Assembly: GCA_019648995.1 (NCBI GenBank) | Contig: BLXT01008609.1 | Location: 545,808-571,957 of the forward strand | From: Plakobranchus ocellatus | Lineage: Eukaryota; Mollusca; Gastropoda; Plakobranchidae | Length of the DNA stretch: 26,150 nt | Reading direction: 5' to 3' | Shown here: one piece after another, positions 19,883 to 26,150 of the stretch | How positions within the stretch are numbered: the stretch's first letter is position 1 | How the letters are laid out: each line of letters starts with the position of its first letter | Notes under the pieces: model-generated | The model's database searches: none | What the model saw: the letters and a program-made list of their open reading frames with translations, nothing else | Told to the model about the DNA's origin: nothing | Position numbers and translations under genes: made by a program

Positions 19883-20437
19883 TCATTTTGCTAATTGTCC
19901 AGGAGAAGTAAAAAACTGTCTCATTTCTACAGTTTTTGTTGAAAGTTCTGTTTTTTTTATATAATATTCAATTTTATATGCTGCATGCTGTAGTGTTAGC
20001 TGTTTTACTGTGCTTCAATTAGTTTACGCTGTAGAGGACATACGACTGTTGGTGCTCTAAATTTCGTCATTGATTATAGACGTATGGGATGTTGCGACCC
20101 TTGGGGAGACATTTTTCATTATTGAATAAAGTCGTAATGTCCCTTACGACTCTTTTTCACCAATATTTTGTTCCAATTGTAATTAGTGGGCGTTAGTTTT
20201 GCTACTTACGACTGAAATAGATTTTTTTCTTTTTTTTTTGTGAGAGGAATGCTGCTATTTATCGCATCTTTCATATTTGCCTGCTTTCTCAGTAGACTTT
20301 GTGCGTGCTATAAAGTATTTTGACTTGATAACATTAGATAAATCAAAACTTTTGTGTTGGTTTGTTTTGAAGCCACCAAAATAATGTAATAACTCAAAGA
20401 CATTTATCATAATTATTTGCTTTTCACACAAATATAT

Positions 20438-20441
<4 letters not shown>

Positions 20442-20486
<45 letters not shown>

Positions 20487-20540
20487 CTCACTCACTCACT
20501 CACTCACTCACTCACTCACTCACTCACTCACTCACTCACT
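20442..20540. repeat. Microsatellite (CT)n then (CACT)n
   Basis: CT units at 20442-20478 are followed by about fourteen CACT/TCAC units at about 20484-20540. Predicted peptides here (Leu-Ser or Arg-Glu runs) are artefacts of the repeat. Confidence 0.95.
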
Positions 20541-20632
20541 TACTTTGCATGTGTCTCAGTCTGAACCCTTTTTTCACCATTCTTTACTATATGTATTCCT
20601 TTTGTACCACTTTAAGCTCAATAATATTGAAT

Positions 20633-20711
20633 TCACACACACACACACACACACGCACGCACGCACACACACACACACAAACACATACACACACGCATAC
20701 ACACACACACA
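20633..20711. repeat. Microsatellite (AC)n, interrupted
   Basis: An AC tract with several ACGC and ACAT interruptions, which suggests it is old. The His-Thr open frames over it are artefacts. Confidence 0.95.
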
Positions 20712-20885
20712 ATGCCCATTAATTTATTCCAACAAAACATATGAATTTATTCAACATAAATTATACATAATGCCATTACTGCCAAAGGATCCTCTCATTC
20801 ATTCTTTCGTTCCAAATATTGTTAATTCCCAAATCTGAACCATACTCATGAATTGGCAATTGTATGTGTTACTTCGCCTTCTGTA

Positions 20886-21690
20886 CTAGAATCCCTTTGC
20901 GCTACCTTTTGGTGTCACCAAAACATCTAAATCAAAAGTAGCGGCTGGGAATGCGCAATCTGTCTTTGCTCTGTTTTTATCAATGTTTTTCAAATCTCTG
21001 ACTCGATCTTTCATTCTGTGATGCTGATCATACTCTTCACGCATACTTTCTTTGTCCTGCCTGTTTCCGAATTCTTTACAAAAGTCACACTTGTCTTTGG
21101 ACCTCTTAAAAAATCCTAGGTTATACTCAGAATAAAATACCTGTTTGTAAATTGATGATCTAACTATACTTTCTTTAACGGCTTCTCTCTCATCCAGGTA
21201 CAAATTGTACATTTTCTCAAGATTGGGTTCTGCACTGAGGTATCAAAGCTGTCAAGAAAAAACTTCTTACACACTTCAACTTGTATTCCATTCACTAAAA
21301 ATGTCCATTTCAGGAAATATTTTCTACGTGATTAACCTTTTGCCATTTTTTTCTCTTCTTTTCCTTTACAAAAACATTGTTTGCCGGAAAGTCACGCTGT
21401 CTCAAGAGACCAAGCTGCCAGAAGTAATGGCATATATGCTCTCTCGGTTGCTTTGAGTTATTATTATTTTGCATTGATGTCTGCAACTTTCACCACAACC
21501 ATACTTCAATACCCTAGATTTAACATGTTTTTCCTTTTAGTCAACATTCTGTTCCCCCTCATTTCTCTTTCGCTTTGCCATGTCAAAAGCCCAGGTTGAA
21601 CCCAATATTTGTGCTGTTCAGGCTTCTTTGATTTGGTTGGGGTGTAGTTGACGTCATCGTCATAATTAGAGTCCGATATTTGGCAAAAAA
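20886..21690 (-). pseudogene. DUF7869-like transposon protein, frameshifted and truncated
   Basis: Read on the minus strand, in N-to-C order but different frames: an acidic DSNYDDDVNYTPTKSKK segment (about 21600-21690); a Cys-bearing KYGCGESCRHQCK; a WQLGLLRQRDF motif (about 21400-21425); NGIQVEVCKKFFLDSF (about 21230-21290); then SSIYKQVFYSEYNLGFFKRS with CDFCKEF and an HH-containing helix ending ATFDLDVLVTP (20886-21212). This order matches a widespread invertebrate transposon-associated family (GDLxRQRDF, KxFFLxTL, FNxEFNLxF, CxxC, FDL) that I associate with the DUF7869 group. Homology stops after FDL, so the presumed catalytic half is absent. Several frameshifts and stops make it non-functional. 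Confidence 0.65.
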
Positions 21691-21867
21691 TTTTCGGATA
21701 AGGCTACTGATGCTGTAAATTGTCAGTCAAAAATTCCTTTGTTTTTGTTTGTTGCTAAGTTGAGCGGCCGGTGAAGTTGGGGTTTCTTTGTTTTGCTCTT
21801 TACCTTTACGTTTGCTGTCAGCAAGGTCTTATAAAGTTTTGAAAAATGAGGAGTATGTCTTCGCTCT

Positions 21868-22440
21868 CTAAAGTGTTTCATTTGATTGGAAAACTATCAG
21901 ATTTTTCACACAAAAGTGTCTCATTTGATTGGAAATGCTCTTCGTGAGACGAGATTGGCAGGGTAAGTTTAAAAAAATCGCTGTCTTAAGAGAATTAGCA
22001 AACTCTGTCAGGAATATTTCGATGTCAGCAGAAGCAGTATGTATTGTTATAATAGCTGTACCTTCTGGCACTGGCATTCCTTTCTCTTCTTTTGAGTGAC
22101 AGTCAAATATGTAGAAGCTCTCTCTCTTTTTCATGAGGCACATCCAGTAGCCTGAAAGCAGAGGGCCTGACTCTGATGTTCAGAGACCCGATAAAGGGCT
22201 CCTGAAGATTTATTTTGTAGTTAACTCCATCTACCCATACTGGCCTTGACAGGTCGTCCACGATTGGAAACGATTCTTCTATGCAAGAGTTTATACACAA
22301 CCAGTCCCCAACTTTGAGAATGTGATCAACGTCCAGTTTTCTACGTTCAGGCTTCAACTGAAAGTTTCTAGTTCGCCATTGCACTAGCCAGGGCATTGAC
22401 GATCAGGGGCTTTAAATGCTGGCATGCCCTGATGCACAGT
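21868..22440 (-). pseudogene. Cysteine-protease-like domain of a mobile element, broken
   Basis: Minus-strand pieces in N-to-C order but different frames: a DRQC segment (Cys codon near 22394), where homologs have a G-R-Q-C active-site-like motif; LDVDHILKVGDWLCINSC and later GVNYKINLQEPFIGSL (22103-22396); and SFYIFDCHSKEEKGMPVPEG (about 22060-22130) with a trailing helix. The F-D-x-H-S...G-x-P-x-P-x-G-T pattern is that of the papain/OTU-like or C76-like cysteine-peptidase domain found in large invertebrate mobile-element proteins. The Cys and the D-x-H motif survive, but at least two frameshifts separate the blocks, and an internal segment before the FDCH motif seems lost. The family name is from memory and tentative. 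Confidence 0.5.
21871..21935. repeat. Short direct repeat, 43-bp period
   Basis: AAGTGTTTCATTTGATTGG at 21871 recurs as AAGTGTCTCATTTGATTGG at 21914; the match runs 22 nt with one mismatch. The 43-nt offset is not a multiple of three, so it shifts frame at the downstream end of the protease-like remnant. Confidence 0.85.
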
Positions 22441-23274
22441 CGCTCATACAGAAGACTTGTTGACGGTTATGTAGTACATATTAGTGCTGAGCATCATGGA
22501 AAAAAACAAAAAATGGAGATATTGGTTGTCTAGAAGAGTGGCAGGAAACAAATTACTGAATGGACGAAGTATGTCGCTTGTTTGATTGTGATAAATATTG
22601 AAATGGATACAAACATACAAACGACGATCAGTTTCATTGTTTCTAGGACAAAATAAATACATGTTTATACAGTTAACATTTCTACAACATTTGTAAGAAT
22701 ATTTAAAAGCAGAAAACAAAACCAAAAAAATTACATATAATACTGGACTATTTGTAATCCCTTAAAATCATCAGAGAAACACTTCATTCTGTTGAAAAAA
22801 AGAACATATGATTGGTCGATGTAAAGCTTACAAGCCTAAATGTTGTGTCCCAATCATTATTATTTATTTATTTTATTTTGTTGTTCATTATTTTTCAAGA
22901 AGTGTGTTGTGTGGAAATCACATTCAATCACAATCTGATTTTTCCATCAAAATTATTTTGAGATTTGAAATATTAATACACACAACATATTAGTTTAGCC
23001 AGTTATGAGTCAATACAGAAATCTAAGATTTAAGATTATGAAATGTGAATGAATTACTACAAAGTGCTGAGCAATAACGGGTTTATCTTGTAATTATTGG
23101 CTGGCTCCGCATAAAAAATTTAAATAGTACTTTTTTAAACAATGATAAAAATGTCTCACCTTTCTTTGTAGATTTGCATGGTGCATCACTCAAGCAGCTC
23201 AGAAAAAGGCGCGTTTGTTGCAATAAATGATACAACTTTGATACTGATGTAAACAAAATTATCGCGATGTTTTT
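22441..23274. other. Transposon interior, no recognisable content
   Basis: AT-rich sequence between the protease-like remnant and SINE-like copy B. A 93-codon minus-strand open frame (22444-22725) shows no family resemblance that I can identify. Confidence 0.5.
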
Positions 23275-23415
23275 TTTATATATATCGCCAGTCCACAACA
23301 AGGTGATCTCAGGCTTTTAGGCCCTCCGTCAGGCCGGGGCGCCGATGGTGGGGCTCGAACTCGCGACAGAAGGGTCCTTGCAGATCTTCTGCCCTCGACG
23401 CCCCCATTGTATTGC
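23275..23415 (-). mobile_element. SINE-like repeat, copy B (nested in transposon)
   Basis: On the minus strand it has a tRNA-like head (GATCTGCAAGGACCCTTCTG), a B box GAGTTCGAGCC (plus 23352-23362), and the body GGCCTGACGGAGGGCCTAAA with GATCACCTTGTTGTGGACTG. It is very close to copy A across about 110 nt. Its GC content contrasts with the AT-rich surroundings. It lies inside the TIR-bounded element, so it probably inserted after that element arrived. Confidence 0.7.
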
Positions 23416-24130
23416 GTACAGAAGTTTTTAAAGAAAAGCATAATTAAAGAATGGTTTATCGATGTGAGTCTCATTGATGCAGATATGATAGTTAAAATGT
23501 GTTAGGCAATAATACCTATTTGTGATCTACTTCTATCATTAGGTAGGTCAAGGAAGACCCAATGTCTACATTGAACGCAATAACCGATTTTTATTTCTCA
23601 GAACAGCAGCCAAAATTGCGAAGCCGATAACCTGGCAATGATAGGTACTGAGTAATATCAAACCTACCATAACCATTTAAAATTTCCAAGATGCGAAATT
23701 CGGTCACTGTTAAGTAGGCTAAAAGTTTTATTCTTAGATTTTTTTTTTTTTTTTTTTTGCATGACTAGTTGAACAATAATTAGGTCATGCGATCTTCGTC
23801 CCCAACACACCGATCAAGTTCGAATACGATATAGACGTATGGAACACAAAACTGTTTATCTTCAGTTTTTGAGCGGAGCTAAATATGTCATTGAATACAG
23901 TGGTATAGGCATTTACGACTGTATTTAATTAATTCTTTTTGTACAATGGATCGTATTGACTATTACGTCTGTAATCAAAAGCGCGTTATATGATACCGTT
24001 TATAAGACTTATGCAAAATGTTTAATAACTCTAGTTTTAATAAGGCTAGAGCATCGAAACCCAGCTAGAAATGCACGGGAGAAACTAAGGACTAAGAATA
24101 ATAAAAAAAAGTGGTTTTCGTAAAAAGTAT
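23416..24130. other. Transposon right arm
   Basis: No gene. It contains a T-run at about 23740-23758 and the right-arm motifs: ATAGACGTATGG (23831-23842), TTTACGACT (about 23912-23920) and TTACGTCT (about 23963-23970). Confidence 0.55.
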
Positions 24131-24157
24131 CCCTTACGTCCCTAATCAATACCACCC
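24131..24157 (-). repeat. Right terminal inverted repeat
   Basis: On the minus strand it begins GGGTGGTATTGATTAGG and ends ACGTAAGGG, with one extra G possible outside. It is the partner of 19856-19882, 25 of 27 bases identical. Confidence 0.75.
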
Positions 24158-24450
24158 CAAGACATGTAACTATTCATCTATATTTATGTGTATATCTGTG
24201 TCTCTATCTATCTGCTTTTTTTTTTGACAGACTTGAACTTTAATAATTATTCATGCAGAAAAATGAGTTTCACATATTTCAGTCTTTTGTCAGTTAGGAA
24301 GTTTCTTCAGTTTCTTATAATAGCTTTTGACTGATTGTGAGTGAAAGGTTTTAAGTGAATGAGTTGCAAGGTGTCATTAGAAACAGCAATTTTTTCTACT
24401 TGTGTGCTGATATTACTCACGTGTAGTAGTGATAGCTAGTTGGTTGATTA

Positions 24451-24453
<3 letters not shown>

Positions 24454-24519
<66 letters not shown>

Positions 24520-24526
24520 AGGGAGG
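24454..24526. repeat. Microsatellite (GA)n then (GGGA)n
   Basis: About thirty GA units (24454-24513) followed by three GGGA units. The Arg-Glu open frame across it is an artefact. Confidence 0.95.
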
Positions 24527-26113
24527 AACCTCAAAAAACTGTTCACATGAACAAAAAAGGAGTATGTATGACCAATTTTTAATGACAGAAATTGTTACTT
24601 TTGATATTGAGATGGAAAATCAATCAAATAAGATAATTCACATTGGCGCCACAATAGCAATCTGACAACTGAGTCCAATTAACAGTGGCAGCACGATTTC
24701 AATTGGTATGAAAAGCTTGCATGTCTATGGAAAGATTTATTTAGGCAAATACCATCTCGTAGAGTGCAAACAGTGGCAGGGGCAGACATGAAATAAATTA
24801 CAACGCACTCACCTATAATCATATTGCTTTAATTGATACTCTACACACATGGACATTTATGTAAAGTCCCAATTCTTTTTTAATGACACAAACATTTTTT
24901 TTCTCTTATTCATGTACTGCCATGCTTTCCATGGCATTTATTTTTATATCAACGTTTTCTGGTCTTTTCAGAACTCTTGAATATACTCTTGGAGCAAGAT
25001 TTCCTGATATCCTTTCATGCAAACTTTGCACACTATTATTCAATTAAACACTAACCACATATAACGATATGATATCAATAGTCCCTATTATTTCGATATA
25101 CTTGAAAAGCCACTCAATATAACTATTCAGAAACTTTTAAACTAAGGTAAAGATTCCTCAAAATAAAAGCCTCGTGAGATTACCTGTACCCAAACATGAT
25201 AAGCAGAGGAAAAATGCAAACACTGGAGACTGCTATAAGCTATGGAACTAAAACTAAAAAAAATCATCATTTTGTTCACTCTTACTCTGCCCACTATGCC
25301 CTGTCAGTCTTGCCAAAGGCAGGTTTATTGGATTTAAGTAAAAAATAAATAGTTTTGAGCATCATGACCAAAAGCCAATTTTTTTTAAATTACTTGCAAC
25401 AGTGTATTTCTTTTCCAGAAATAAAGGGCATTTACCTTACACAAAAACTGGAGGAAGAAACACAAGAAGCGCAAGAAAACATAATAATTACGTAAAATTA
25501 ATGTTGTTTGCCAATATAGCCGGCGAAACGGAACAAGTATTGCAAGATAAAATAAATGAAATGTAAACACGAAAAGCTTGTGATGGTAAACTCAAAAATT
25601 TTCTTTCAAAATTCACACAAAAAGAAAATTAGAAACAGGTTCATCCTCCTGATTCTGAATTATTTGTGGTATTTTAAATCCGATTAAATAATCCACTGTA
25701 AAAAAATAAAAAAAAACAAAAAAAGAGATTTAATGTTAAAGTTATATGTTCAGCAACAGTTTGATTAAAGGATAGAGGAGATAACTGCGAAAATGTAACG
25801 ATGATTATGTTCTATAATGAAACAGAAAGTAACTGTTTAAATGGAAGTTGGAAGTCCCAGTTTCATAATGACTGCATAAAACTAAGGAATCAAACCAAAA
25901 TGATAAATGTTCTTTTTCAAACTGTGTTTATGAAAATTTAAATCTGAAGCAAAAATTGGTTTTATTTTGTTTTTTTTCAGGAATAATCTTTTTCTTCAAT
26001 GCAACAGCTCTAAAATAATTACTTTTTTAAAAATGATGGTTCAGACCGTTACCATGCAGGAAAGAAATCCAGAGACAGTTTTATTGTTGCTTTTGTTTTT
26101 TTTGTTTTTTTTT

Positions 26114-26150
26114 ATTATGATTATTATTATTACTATAATTATTATTATTA
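26114..26150. repeat. Degenerate (ATT)n tract
   Basis: ATT/ATG/ACT-interrupted trinucleotide tract running to the window edge, so its full length is unknown. Confidence 0.8.

Larger units (their letters stand above)
19856..24158 (-). mobile_element. TIR-bounded DNA transposon, degenerate (~4.3 kb)
   Basis: Positions 19856-19882 and the reverse complement of 24131-24157 agree at 25 of 27 bases, beginning GGGTGGTATTGATTAGG. Both arms carry subterminal TTACG(A/T)CT motifs and an ATAGACGTATGG motif. Between them lie minus-strand remnants of a cysteine-protease-like domain (about 21868-22440) and a DUF7869-like protein (about 20886-21690), both frameshifted. Microsatellites and a SINE-like copy interrupt it. 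ACAT occurs just outside both ends (19849-19852 and 24162-24165), a weak candidate target-site duplication. The superfamily is not assigned, and no intact catalytic domain is seen, so the element cannot be autonomous. The two remnants could instead come from independent insertions. Confidence 0.65.
24159..26150. other. Intergenic AT-rich DNA
   Basis: No coding exon or RNA gene can be supported. It holds the (GA)n tract at 24454-24526 and ends in ATT-rich simple sequence (about 26114-26150). The small open frames at 24429-24665 and 25385-25570 are repeat-driven or chance. Confidence 0.6.

Noticed and set aside
20125-20130. AATAAA at 20125 as the main gene's polyadenylation signal
   Set aside because: It lies inside the transposon arm beyond a SINE-like copy and a microsatellite; the signal at 19008 is nearer and simpler.
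20417-20838. His/Thr- and Leu/Ser-repeat peptides
   Set aside because: Translations of CT, CACT and AC microsatellites.
22444-22725. 93-aa minus-strand frame as a third transposon gene
   Set aside because: Cys/Asn/Tyr-rich AT-driven composition and no motif I can connect with a family.
19849-24165. ACAT as a firm 4-bp target-site duplication
   Set aside because: The distance from ACAT to the aligned repeat differs by one base at the two ends, and a 4-mer match is weak evidence; kept only as a candidate.
24429-24665. Arg-Glu-rich 78-aa open frame
   Set aside because: Produced by the (GA)n tract; the remainder has no family resemblance.

Overview
This is a eukaryotic, almost certainly invertebrate metazoan, nuclear window. 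It is AT-rich, with short exons in long introns, canonical GT/AG junctions, microsatellites, tRNA-derived SINE-like repeats and a decayed DNA transposon. The protein is divergent from vertebrates, and the DUF7869-like and SINE-like repeats are of kinds seen in marine invertebrates. That points to a lophotrochozoan such as a mollusc, but the phylum is a guess.

Positions 3012-17921 hold the 3' part of one plus-strand gene, which I read as the invertebrate homolog of the vertebrate pair SRCIN1 (p140Cap/SNIP) and KIAA1217 (sickle tail/SKT). I assembled 14 coding exons by hand. Every intron phase matches, and the exons sum to 4458 nt: 1485 codons plus a stop, with no internal stop. The order is: an N-terminal block (RTSLPIVRSAS, LVFL, LLPNEI, VRALFVRAFP, LEMLES); a Pro/Tyr-rich linker with candidate phosphotyrosines; coiled coils; the AIP3-like block (exons 9-12); and one very large Ser/Thr/Pro-rich last exon with SH3-ligand motifs. 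The true 5' end is not seen. Positions 1-3011 are probably intron or upstream sequence, and a 3'UTR of about 1.1 kb follows the stop.

Positions 19477-24158 are repeat territory. There is a SINE-like copy, a (CA)n/(TACA)n/(TA)n block, and an element of about 4.3 kb with 27-bp terminal inverted repeats (25/27 identical) and subterminal TTACG(A/T)CT motifs. The element encloses minus-strand remnants of a DUF7869-like transposon protein and of a cysteine-protease-like domain, both frameshifted. A second SINE-like copy is nested in it, and a third sits in intron 12 of the gene, only about 33 bp from an exon. Positions 24159-26150 show only low-complexity AT-rich DNA and a (GA)n tract.

The most notable observations are the TIR-bounded element, the shared SINE-like family, a NAGNAG tandem acceptor, and intronic stop-plus-AATAAA arrangements that could yield proteins lacking the AIP3-like region.
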